From: JALOOE01 sp964423545
Lineage (GTDB): Bacteria; Chloroflexota; Anaerolineae; CG2-30-64-16
Direction of reading: 5' to 3'
Assembly: GCA_964423545.1 (NCBI GenBank)
Contig: CAYRFV010000078.1
Coordinates: 1-20,821 of the forward strand
DNA length: 20,821 nt
Below, one piece after another: positions 13,986 to 19,971 of this stretch (the first letter of the stretch is position 1; each line of letters starts with the position of its first letter). The notes under the pieces were generated by a model. It did no database searches and was not told the origin of the DNA. It saw only the letters and a program-made list of their open reading frames with translations. The translations under genes were made by a program, and so were the position numbers.

Positions 13986-14621
13986 TTGGCACGACGTACT
14001 GATCCGGTTTGCCGGCTTTGCCGCCGCGAGGCCATGAAGCTGTTCTTGAAGGGCGAGCGCTGCTATTCGCCGAAGTGCTCTTTTGAAAAGCGCACGTATG
14101 CCCCGGGCCTGCATGGCAAGAAGGGCACCTTCAAGCGCAAAGAGTCCGATTACGCACTTCAGTTGCGTGAAAAGCAGAAGGCGCGCCGCATCTATGGCGT
14201 CCAGGAGCGGCAGTTCCGCCGCTACTTCCGCAACGCGCTGCGGGTGAAGGGCATGACCGGCGTGACGCTGCTTCAGATCCTGGAGCGCCGGCTGGATAAC
14301 GTGGTCTATCGCATGGGCCTGGCGGAATCTCGGGCGCAGGCGCGCCAGTTGGTGCGTCACGGTCATTTCTCACTCAACGGTCGCAACCACGACGTTCCTT
14401 CCTACCTGGTCGAGGTGGGCGACGTGATCGAGGTGCGTCCCACCAGCCGGTCCAACGGCTACTTCAAAGTGGTTGCCGAACGGCTGGGCGAACGCAGCAT
14501 GCCGGCCTGGCTCGAGTTCGACGGCAATCGTATGGCGGGGCGTGTGTTGGCTGCCCCTGACCGACAGACCGTCGACCTGCCGATGAACGAGCAGTTGATC
14601 GTCGAATACTATAGCCGCTAA
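13986..14621 (+). CDS. rpsD: 30S ribosomal protein S4, zinc-binding type
   Basis: S4 is a primary 16S binder, a fidelity protein and, in E. coli, the repressor of the alpha operon. The 211-residue product starts MARRTDPVCRLCRRE. It has four cysteines (C9, C12, C26, C31) that make the zinc form of the N-terminal domain. An S4 RNA-binding domain follows near residue 100 (LQILERRLDNVVYRMGLAES, then LVRHGHFSLNGR). The start is TTG at 13986, six bases after AGGAGG; no ATG fits. Confidence 0.97.
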   Translation: MARRTDPVCRLCRREAMKLFLKGERCYSPKCSFEKRTYAPGLHGKKGTFKRKESDYALQLREKQKARRIYGVQERQFRRYFRNALRVKGMTGVTLLQILERRLDNVVYRMGLAESRAQARQLVRHGHFSLNGRNHDVPSYLVEVGDVIEVRPTSRSNGYFKVVAERLGERSMPAWLEFDGNRMAGRVLAAPDRQTVDLPMNEQLIVEYYSR

Positions 14622-14623
14622 CC

Positions 14624-14699
14624 GTACTCGGATTACGGATTGCGGATGGATGCAGAGGCCAACACGGCCCGGTCGATCCACGCTCCGCGGTCGGTAGTT
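14624..14699 (+). repeat. Inverted heptad element, rpsD-rpoA spacer
   Basis: Four forward units run 14624-14651: GTACTCG, GATTACG, GATTGCG, GATGGAT. A less regular inverted half runs about 14672-14699; on the minus strand it reads AACTACC, GACCGCG, GAGCGTG, GATCGAC. Between them GGCC occurs on both sides and can close a loop. The rpsD stop here is TAA and lies just outside the array. The rpoA ribosome binding site follows. Confidence 0.6.
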
Positions 14700-14722
14700 C
14701 GCCATACGGAGAGGGGGGTCCC

Positions 14723-15715
14723 TTGTTGAATTTTGTGCTGCCCAAGATTGAACGCGACGCGAGTGCGCGCAACTACGGGCGGTTTGTCATCGGCCCGTTA
14801 GAAAGTGGCTATGGTGTGACGTTGGGCAATGCGCTGCGCCGCGTGTTGCTCTCATCGCTGCCCGGCGCCGCAGTGACTTCGGTCCGTTTGAGCGGCGTGC
14901 ACCATGAGTTTTCAGCGATTCCTCACGTCCGAGAGGACACCACGGGACTGCTGCTGAACATCAAGCAGCTGCGCCTGAAGTCCGATGTAGATGAACCGAC
15001 GCGCTTGCGCGTCGACGTGCGCGGGGAAGGGCCCGTAACGGCCGGCGATCTGATCTGCCCGCCGGAAGTCGAGGTGATCAACCCGGAGCTGCTGCTGTTG
15101 ACGGCGGACTCGCCGGATGTCGACCTGGATCTGGAGCTGACGGTTCAGCGCGGTCGTGGGTATTCGCCGGCCGAGGAGCGGGGCAAGCTGCCTCTCGGCG
15201 AGATTCCCGTCGATGCGATCTACAGCCCGGTTCGCAAGGTAAACTACGTCGTGACGCACGCCCGCATCGGCCAGCAGACGAACTATGATCGGCTGTCGCT
15301 CGAAGTGTGGACCGATGGCGCCATCACCCCGGAGGCTGCGCTTCATGAGTCGGCCAAGCTGCTGGTGCGCCACCTGGCATTGATCGCGGGGGCGGATGTG
15401 ACGCCGCCCGAAGAGGCGGCCGCGGAGGCGCGCAGCGTGCCCAGCCGCATCTACGATGTGCCGATCGAGGAGCTGGAGCTCAGCGTGCGTGCGTACAACT
15501 GCCTCAAGCGGGCGGGCATCACGAAGGTCGGCGAGGTGTTGGAACGGTTGGAGAAGGGTGAGGAGGAGATCCTGGCCATCCGCAACTTCGGCCGCAAATC
15601 GCTGACTGAGCTGATCGAGAAGCTGGGCGGCAAGGGTTATCTCTCTGCGATCTCCTATCAGCCGAGCAGCGAACCTGAGTTCGACGACGCCGGCGACGCG
15701 GACGAAGAGCTATAA
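14723..15715 (+). CDS. rpoA: DNA-directed RNA polymerase subunit alpha
   Basis: The alpha dimer nucleates RNA polymerase assembly, and its C-terminal domain binds UP elements and activators. The 330-residue product has the N-terminal assembly domain (FVIGPLESGYGVTLGNALRR around residues 24-43, then LLSSLPGAAVTSV). The C-terminal domain holds the VPIEELELSVRAYNCLKRAGI motif near residues 248-268. The start is TTG at 14723, or the next codon TTG at 14726, after GAGAGGGGGG. It lies between rpsD and rplQ as usual. The C-terminus is acidic. Confidence 0.98.
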   Translation: MLNFVLPKIERDASARNYGRFVIGPLESGYGVTLGNALRRVLLSSLPGAAVTSVRLSGVHHEFSAIPHVREDTTGLLLNIKQLRLKSDVDEPTRLRVDVRGEGPVTAGDLICPPEVEVINPELLLLTADSPDVDLDLELTVQRGRGYSPAEERGKLPLGEIPVDAIYSPVRKVNYVVTHARIGQQTNYDRLSLEVWTDGAITPEAALHESAKLLVRHLALIAGADVTPPEEAAAEARSVPSRIYDVPIEELELSVRAYNCLKRAGITKVGEVLERLEKGEEEILAIRNFGRKSLTELIEKLGGKGYLSAISYQPSSEPEFDDAGDADEEL

Positions 15716-15731
15716 ACGGAGTGACCTCGAG

Positions 15732-16139
15732 ATGAAGCACGGAGTTGCAGGACGCAAACTGGGACGCAATGCCAGCCAGCGCAAGGCGCTGTGGCGCGGG
15801 CTGATCACGGACCTGTTCCGATATGACCGGATCAGCACGACTGAGGCGAAGGCCCGGTCGGTGCGCGGCGATGCTGAGCGCCTGATCTCGATTGCCAAGC
15901 GCAGTGTGGCGGCCGGGGGCAATCCGGTGCACGCCCGGCGACAGGCCGCACGCGTGATCACTGATCCTGAGATTACCAAGCGCCTGTTCGATGATGTGGC
16001 GCCGCGCTTCAGCGCGCGGGCTGGCGGTTACACTCGCATCGTCAAGGTGGGCCCGCGCCTGGGTGATGGCGCGCCGATGGTCATCCTGGAATTGGTGGAG
16101 CGGCCACAGGAAGAGGCCAAGGCGGCGAAGTCGAAGTAG
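15732..16139 (+). CDS. rplQ: 50S ribosomal protein L17
   Basis: L17 lies near the tunnel exit of the 50S subunit. The 135-residue product opens MKHGVAGRKLGRNASQRKAL, the family signature, followed by ITDLFRYDRISTTEAKAR. Its C-terminal part ends in GYTRIVKVGPRLGDGAPM and a Glu/Lys tail. It follows rpoA by 16 bases with a GGAGTGACCTCGAG site and is the last of the classic alpha-operon genes. Confidence 0.97.
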   Translation: MKHGVAGRKLGRNASQRKALWRGLITDLFRYDRISTTEAKARSVRGDAERLISIAKRSVAAGGNPVHARRQAARVITDPEITKRLFDDVAPRFSARAGGYTRIVKVGPRLGDGAPMVILELVERPQEEAKAAKSK

Positions 16140-16161
16140 CCTCCTTCAGGGAACCGGAGGC
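16139..16161 (+). promoter_or_regulatory. Hairpin after rplQ
   Basis: GCCTCC (16139-16144) pairs with GGAGGC (16156-16161), and TTC with GAA extends the stem inside a CC bulge. The hairpin begins on the last base of the rplQ stop codon. No T-run follows, so any effect on transcription is uncertain. It may mark the old end of the alpha operon, with truA-rplM-rpsI read through it. Confidence 0.4.
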
Positions 16162-16189
16162 GGCTGAGGTTCAGTCAGCACCTTAACCG

Positions 16190-16933
16190 ATGTCAGAACA
16201 GAGCCTGCGCGCCACCGTGGCCTACGATGGGACCGAGTTTCTGGGGTTCCAGCTGCAGGACGGGGGCCGCACCGTGCAGGGTGTGCTGGAAGCAGCCGTC
16301 ATGCAGGTGACGCGCCAGGCGGCCCGAGTGGTCGGCGCCGGTCGCACCGACGCCGGCGTGCATGCCCGCGGCCAGGTGGTCGGCTTCCGGGTTGCATGGC
16401 GCCATCCGATTCCGGATCTCCTCCGGGCGCTCAACGCGGTCCTGCCCGAGGATGTCGCGGTGCTCGATCTGGGGCCGGCGGCGCCGGACTGGCACCCGCG
16501 CTTCAGCGCCCGGCGGCGGCACTACCGCTACACGGTGCTGAACCGGCCGCTGCGTTCGCCGTTGGATCGGCGCTATGCCTATCTGGTGACCGAGCTGCTG
16601 GACCTGGCCGCGTTGCGAGCGGCAGCCGAGCTGCTGGTGGGCGAGCACGACTTCGCCAGCTTCGGACAGCCCACCCAGGGCGCCAGCACCGTGAGGGTCA
16701 TCCACGAGGCGCACTGGCGGCGGGACGGCGACTGGTTTCTGTTCGACGTGGTTGGCAATGCGTTTCTGCGCAGCATGGTGCGCTGCCTCGTCGGCACGAT
16801 GCTCCAGGCTGGCAGCGGGCGCTGGCCTGTGCTCCGGGTGGGCGCGATCCTGGCCGGTCGTGACCGAGCTCTGGCGGCGCCGCCGGCTCCGGCATGTGGG
16901 CTATGCCTGATGAAGGTTGAGTACGAGGAGTAA
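16190..16933 (+). CDS. truA: tRNA pseudouridine synthase A
   Basis: TruA makes pseudouridine at positions 38-40 of the tRNA anticodon arm. The 247-residue product has AYDGTEFLGFQLQ near the N-terminus. The catalytic aspartate is D54 in GRTDAGVHARGQV, and FSARRRHYRYTVLNR and HDFASFGQPTQG follow. The C-terminus has NAFLRSMVRCLVGTMLQAG. No strong ribosome binding site precedes the ATG at 16190. Its position between rplQ and rplM is common in bacteria. Confidence 0.96.
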   Translation: MSEQSLRATVAYDGTEFLGFQLQDGGRTVQGVLEAAVMQVTRQAARVVGAGRTDAGVHARGQVVGFRVAWRHPIPDLLRALNAVLPEDVAVLDLGPAAPDWHPRFSARRRHYRYTVLNRPLRSPLDRRYAYLVTELLDLAALRAAAELLVGEHDFASFGQPTQGASTVRVIHEAHWRRDGDWFLFDVVGNAFLRSMVRCLVGTMLQAGSGRWPVLRVGAILAGRDRALAAPPAPACGLCLMKVEYEE

Positions 16934-16938
16934 AGCAA

Positions 16939-17376
16939 GTGAGAACTTATAGCGCGACAGCGAGCGATGCCGAGGAAGCCCGCGAATGGTACGTGGTCGA
17001 CGCCACGGGAAAGACCCTGGGCCGGCTGGCAACGCAGATTGCGGCGGTGCTCAAAGGCAAGCACAAGCCGATCTATACGCCGGGGATGGACTGCGGCGAC
17101 TACGTGATCGTCGTGAATGCGGAGAAGGTGCACGTCACCGGCCGCAAGCTTGATCAGAAGATCTACTATCGCTGGTCCGGCTATCCGAGTGGCTTGAGGG
17201 AAACCAAGCTGCGCGACCAACTGGCAGGCCATCCGGAGCGGGTGATCCAGTCCGCGGTCAATGGCATGCTCAATCGCAATCGCCAGCGTCGACAACTGAT
17301 CGCCAAGCTGAAAGTGTACGCCGGGCCGGAGCATCCGCATCAGGCGCAGCAGCCCAAACCGTTCCCGTTTGCGTGA
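16939..17376 (+). CDS. rplM: 50S ribosomal protein L13
   Basis: L13 is an early 50S assembly protein. The 145-residue product has WYVVDATGKTLGRLATQIA at residues 16-34, then PGMDCGDYVIVVNAEKVHVT, and ends with the signature KVYAGPEHPHQAQQPKPF. The start is GTG at 16939, eight bases after GAGGAG in the last codons of truA. The segment NGMLNRNRQRRQ replaces the more usual GMLPKN pattern. It is paired with rpsI, as in nearly all bacteria. Confidence 0.97.
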   Translation: MRTYSATASDAEEAREWYVVDATGKTLGRLATQIAAVLKGKHKPIYTPGMDCGDYVIVVNAEKVHVTGRKLDQKIYYRWSGYPSGLRETKLRDQLAGHPERVIQSAVNGMLNRNRQRRQLIAKLKVYAGPEHPHQAQQPKPFPFA

Positions 17377-17393
17377 GGGAGGACCGAAGGTAG

Positions 17394-17786
17394 ATGGCAG
17401 TCAAATACTATGAAGCAGTAGGCCGTCGCAAGACCGCATCCGCCCGGGTGCGTTTGTATCCCGGCACCGGCACGATCATGGTCAACGATCGGCCCATCGA
17501 AGAGTACTTCCCGCGCGGCACGGACGTGATCATCATTAACCGGCCGCTCCAGGTCACTGATACGCTGAGCAGCTACAATGTCAGCGTGCACGTCGAGGGC
17601 GGCGGACTCACAGGGCAGGCCGGCGCAACGTCGCTGGGCATCGCTCGCGCACTCTGCGAGAGCGACGAGAACCTGCGCTCCGTGCTGAAGTCCAACGGCT
17701 TGCTGGCCCGAGATGCCCGCGCCAAGGAGCGCAAGAAGTACGGCCTGAAGCGCGCCCGCAAAGCGCCGCAGTACACCAAGCGCTAA
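17394..17786 (+). CDS. rpsI: 30S ribosomal protein S9
   Basis: S9 lies in the 30S head and its C-terminal tail touches the P-site tRNA anticodon loop. The 130-residue product starts MAVKYYEAVGRRKTASARV, has GQAGATSLGIARAL in the middle, and ends KKYGLKRARKAPQYTKR with the essential Lys-Arg end. The ATG at 17394 follows GGGAGGACCGAAGG. It is the last gene of the ribosomal cluster and is followed by an intrinsic terminator. Confidence 0.98.
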   Translation: MAVKYYEAVGRRKTASARVRLYPGTGTIMVNDRPIEEYFPRGTDVIIINRPLQVTDTLSSYNVSVHVEGGGLTGQAGATSLGIARALCESDENLRSVLKSNGLLARDARAKERKKYGLKRARKAPQYTKR

Positions 17787-17808
17787 CCCGCTTGCCGCTT
17801 TTGGATCA

Positions 17809-17851
17809 CGGATTTCGGAGTTGAGCCCATCTCGGTCCGGAATCCGTTTTT
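17809..17851 (+). terminator. Intrinsic terminator after rpsI
   Basis: CGGATTTCGGA (17809-17819) pairs over all 11 positions with TCCGGAATCCG (17836-17846), one of them a G-U pair. Five T residues follow at 17847-17851. The stem is built from the same 7-base words as the other spacers: GATCACG and GATTTCG forward (17804-17817), with GATTCCG and GACCGAG on the minus strand (17831-17844). It marks the end of the ribosomal transcript, 22 bases after the rpsI stop. Confidence 0.85.
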
Positions 17852-17872
17852 CGCGTTCAGCCGAGGCGTGGT

Positions 17873-18430
17873 ATGCCGGTCCCTGATTCCGCAGGTCGCA
17901 GCGACGTAAGCCCCATTCGGGTCGGGATCCTCACGGTCAGTGACCGCAGTGCGCGCGGCGAACGGCCGGATCGGAGCGGACCCGCGCTGGCGGATGCTGT
18001 GGCCGAAGGGATGGCAGGGGCCGAGGTGGCGGCGGCGGAGATCGTTCCCGACGAGCGCGCGGCGATCGTCGACTGGCTGCTGCGCGCAGCGGATGGACTG
18101 CGGCTCGACCTGGTGTTGACTACGGGCGGCACAGGTTTCGCCGCGCGCGACATCACCCCTGAGGCAACGCGCGCGGTGATCGAGCGCGAGACGCCTGGGC
18201 TGGCCGAGGCGATGCGGAGCGCCAGCCTGCGTGTCACGCCGCACGCCATGCTCAGCCGCGGCGTGGCCGGGATCCGCGGTCGCACGCTGATCGTCAATCT
18301 GCCGGGCAGCCCCAAGGCGGCGGTCGAGAACCTTGCGACGATCCTGCCCGTTCTGCCGCATGCGCTCGAGCTGCTGCGGGAAGCGCCGGATGCGGAACAG
18401 CATCACGCGTTGACGAAGGACGGAGGATGA
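17873..18430 (+). CDS. mogA: Molybdopterin adenylyltransferase, MogA/MoaB family
   Basis: MogA adenylates molybdopterin before molybdenum insertion. The 185-residue product has VGILTVSDRSARGERPDRSG near residues 17-36 and the substrate-binding motif TTGGTGFAARDITPEAT around residues 83-99. IVNLPGSPKA comes later, with the order and wording of MogA rather than MoaB. The ATG at 17873 follows GAGG by six bases. It starts 21 bases after the rpsI terminator, so its promoter must overlap that region or it depends on read-through. The last codons lie in a GACGAAG heptad array. No other cofactor genes are in the window. Confidence 0.85.
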   Translation: MPVPDSAGRSDVSPIRVGILTVSDRSARGERPDRSGPALADAVAEGMAGAEVAAAEIVPDERAAIVDWLLRAADGLRLDLVLTTGGTGFAARDITPEATRAVIERETPGLAEAMRSASLRVTPHAMLSRGVAGIRGRTLIVNLPGSPKAAVENLATILPVLPHALELLREAPDAEQHHALTKDGG

Positions 18431-18481
18431 AGGACGGAAGCGCCCTCTGCGGCTTTCGTCGCGGGTCTCTGGCCCTTCTTC
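18412..18481. repeat. Inverted heptad element between convergent genes
   Basis: Four forward units run 18412-18439: GACGAAG, GACGGAG, GATGAAG, GACGGAA. The mogA stop codon is inside the third. An inverted half runs 18454-18481; on the minus strand it reads GAAGAAG, GGCCAGA, GACCCGC, GACGAAA. It occupies the 60-base gap between the convergent mogA and deacetylase genes, where a two-way terminator would be expected, but no clear T-run is seen. Confidence 0.5.
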
Positions 18482-18490
18482 CTGCCTGCG

Positions 18491-19216
18491 TCACCACACC
18501 CGCATCGGGTGAAACGCCTCGGCATAGTCGATCCCGCAGCATTTCCCGGTCTCACGATTCCACTCCGCCAGCCACTGGAGCGCCTCCTCCTTCTGCCCGA
18601 ACTGGCTGACGTGGCAGCGGGTGGCTGCAACCTTGGCATCCCAGACCGGCGAGATATCGATCGTGATCTCCCCTTCCCGGTTGCTGCCGCCGAAGAAGAA
18701 AAACCGCTTCACGTCCGCTACCTTGACGTCCTCTACGAGCTGCTCCGCGTGATACAGCTCCATCTTTGACGGCATGTAGGCGTCGACCGCGGCGCGGCCG
18801 GCGGCCGTGTGGTCGGGGTGGGCCTGGCCGGCCCAGAACGGATCGAAGGTGAAGATGGTGTCGGGCTGCAAGCGACGATAGGCCCCCGCGATCTCGGCGC
18901 GCAGCGCCAGGTCGGCCACCAGCTCGCCGTCGGGGTGGCCCAGGAAGACCACCTCCTTGAGTCCCAGCAGCTTCGCCGCCGCCAGCGTCTCCTGGCGGCG
19001 GGCCGCAGCGAGCGATGCGCGCGTGAAGCTAAGATCGTGCGTGCCGATGTCGCCGTCGGTGCCGAGCAGCAGCGACACCTCGACCTCGTGACGGATCAGC
19101 AACGCCACCGTGCCGCCGCAAGCGGTTTCCAGGTCGTCGGGGTGGGCTGCCACCACCAGCACGCGGCGCACCTCGGCGCCGAACTGGCTGATGTCGAAAC
19201 GCGTTTCGTCGGACAT
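18491..19216 (-). CDS. PIG-L/LmbE family deacetylase
   Basis: This family holds zinc-dependent N-acetylglucosamine deacetylases and amidases, such as MshB, Mca and BshB of low-molecular-weight thiol metabolism. The 241-residue product has the metal motif AAHPDDLE (H25, D27, D28) and the second motif QAHPDH (residues 131-136), so the active site looks intact. A RRQE motif at 73-76 is also typical. No signal peptide is seen, so it is probably cytoplasmic. It lies 26 bases downstream of a DinB-fold gene on the same strand and is probably in one operon with it. The exact substrate cannot be told. Confidence 0.85.
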   Translation of the reverse strand: MSDETRFDISQFGAEVRRVLVVAAHPDDLETACGGTVALLIRHEVEVSLLLGTDGDIGTHDLSFTRASLAAARRQETLAAAKLLGLKEVVFLGHPDGELVADLALRAEIAGAYRRLQPDTIFTFDPFWAGQAHPDHTAAGRAAVDAYMPSKMELYHAEQLVEDVKVADVKRFFFFGGSNREGEITIDISPVWDAKVAATRCHVSQFGQKEEALQWLAEWNRETGKCCGIDYAEAFHPMRVW

Positions 19217-19242
19217 AGGTTATACGCTCCAGGCTGATGAGA

Positions 19243-19725
19243 TCAGATGATCTTGTCGTTGGCGCCGGCGAGCTGGCGCAGCAGCTCCGTCTGGCCGACA
19301 TGATAGGTCTCGTGGAAGTAGAGGAAGAAGACCCACGCACCGACCGTCGTCTGGCGCTGGCCGACCTGCCATGCGCGGGCCAGGTCGCCGGCTGTGGCGT
19401 GGCCCAGCGCCGCGGCGAGCGGCTCCTGCGAGGCGGCCAACAACCGCAGCAGCTCCGCCAGCGGCAGCACATCGGGGCCATCGGCCGTGATCGGTTCGGC
19501 TTCGCGGCGGTAGCGCGCAGTCGCCTCTCCGGCCGCCGGCGTTTCACCGAGGGCGCGGAGGATCGAAGCGCGGTTATCGGCGAGGTGGCCCAACACCCAA
19601 TTCAGGCAGTTGCCGCGAAACGGCGGCTGGAGCAGGCTATCGGCATGCGACAGACCGTCTGTCTGGCGTTGTACGATGGACACATTGCGGCCGAATGCCT
19701 CGGCCAGTTGCGCGGTGGTGATCAT
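19243..19725 (-). CDS. DinB/YfiT-fold protein, putative metal-dependent thiol S-transferase
   Basis: The 160-residue product fits the DinB superfamily of four-helix proteins with a three-histidine metal site. The likely ligands are H47 (in LGHLADNR) and H138 and H142 (in YFHETYHVGQTELLR). Members include bacillithiol- and mycothiol-dependent S-transferases, but others have unknown roles. The ATG is preceded by GGGAG seven bases upstream on the minus strand. Its neighbour is a PIG-L deacetylase, a combination consistent with thiol-conjugate metabolism. This role is inferred, not shown. Confidence 0.8.
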   Translation of the reverse strand: MITTAQLAEAFGRNVSIVQRQTDGLSHADSLLQPPFRGNCLNWVLGHLADNRASILRALGETPAAGEATARYRREAEPITADGPDVLPLAELLRLLAASQEPLAAALGHATAGDLARAWQVGQRQTTVGAWVFFLYFHETYHVGQTELLRQLAGANDKII

Positions 19726-19799
19726 GTCATGGCTCCCGCATGCTCGGTTTCCGATGGGCGGTCTTGCGCGCCGGCTCCTGTCCGCCCCTCGTCAATGCG

Positions 19800-19808
19800 A
19801 TGATACCA
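19800..19808 (-). promoter_or_regulatory. Putative extended -10 promoter for the dinB-deacetylase pair
   Basis: On the minus strand the sequence reads TGGTATCAT, an extended -10 element with a good TATCAT hexamer. No convincing -35 box is present. The start of transcription would be near 19793, leaving about 67 bases of leader before the ATG at 19725. It faces away from the repeat array and the transporter promoter. Confidence 0.4.
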
Positions 19809-19868
19809 CAGGTGCGTTCGTGGAGGGTCGCGCGCGTCCGTCCCCGCAGCCGCGGCTTCGCTTGCACC

Positions 19869-19958
19869 GCAGATCGGGCGATCATCGCAGATCGGGCGAT
19901 CACCACAGATCGGGCGATCACCACAGATCGCGCGATCATCGCAGATCGCGCTATAATG
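19869..19958 (+). repeat. 18-bp tandem palindromic repeats, putative operator array
   Basis: Four head-to-tail 18-base units lie at 19869-19886, 19887-19904, 19905-19922 and 19923-19940, with consensus RCAGATCGGGCGATCAYC. Each contains the palindrome GATCG-two bases-CGATC; in the fourth copy it is fully symmetric (GATCGCGCGATC). A fifth unit at 19941-19958 keeps the first ten bases, but its last eight read CTATAATG. The array lies between divergent promoters. It may bind a dimeric regulator, with copies in helical register every 18 bases; this is inference. Confidence 0.75.
19952..19957 (+). promoter_or_regulatory. Putative -10 box of the transporter gene
   Basis: TATAAT is a perfect -10 hexamer and is made from the degenerate fifth copy of the 18-bp repeat. 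No TTGACA-like -35 box lies 16-18 bases upstream; that place is filled by the repeats. Transcription would begin near 19964, giving a leader of only about eight bases before the ATG at 19972. Confidence 0.5.
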
Positions 19959-19971
19959 GACGCCAGCAGCC

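Noticed and set aside
13263..14366. Minus-strand open frame of 367 codons opposite rpsM, rpsK and rpsD
   Set aside because: It is an antisense shadow of three ribosomal protein genes with no recognisable domain.
18427..19237. Plus-strand frames opposite the PIG-L deacetylase
   Set aside because: The minus-strand protein has clear catalytic motifs; the plus frames have none.
19869..19958. CRISPR array
   Set aside because: The units are directly tandem, only 18 bases long, with no unique spacers and no cas genes.
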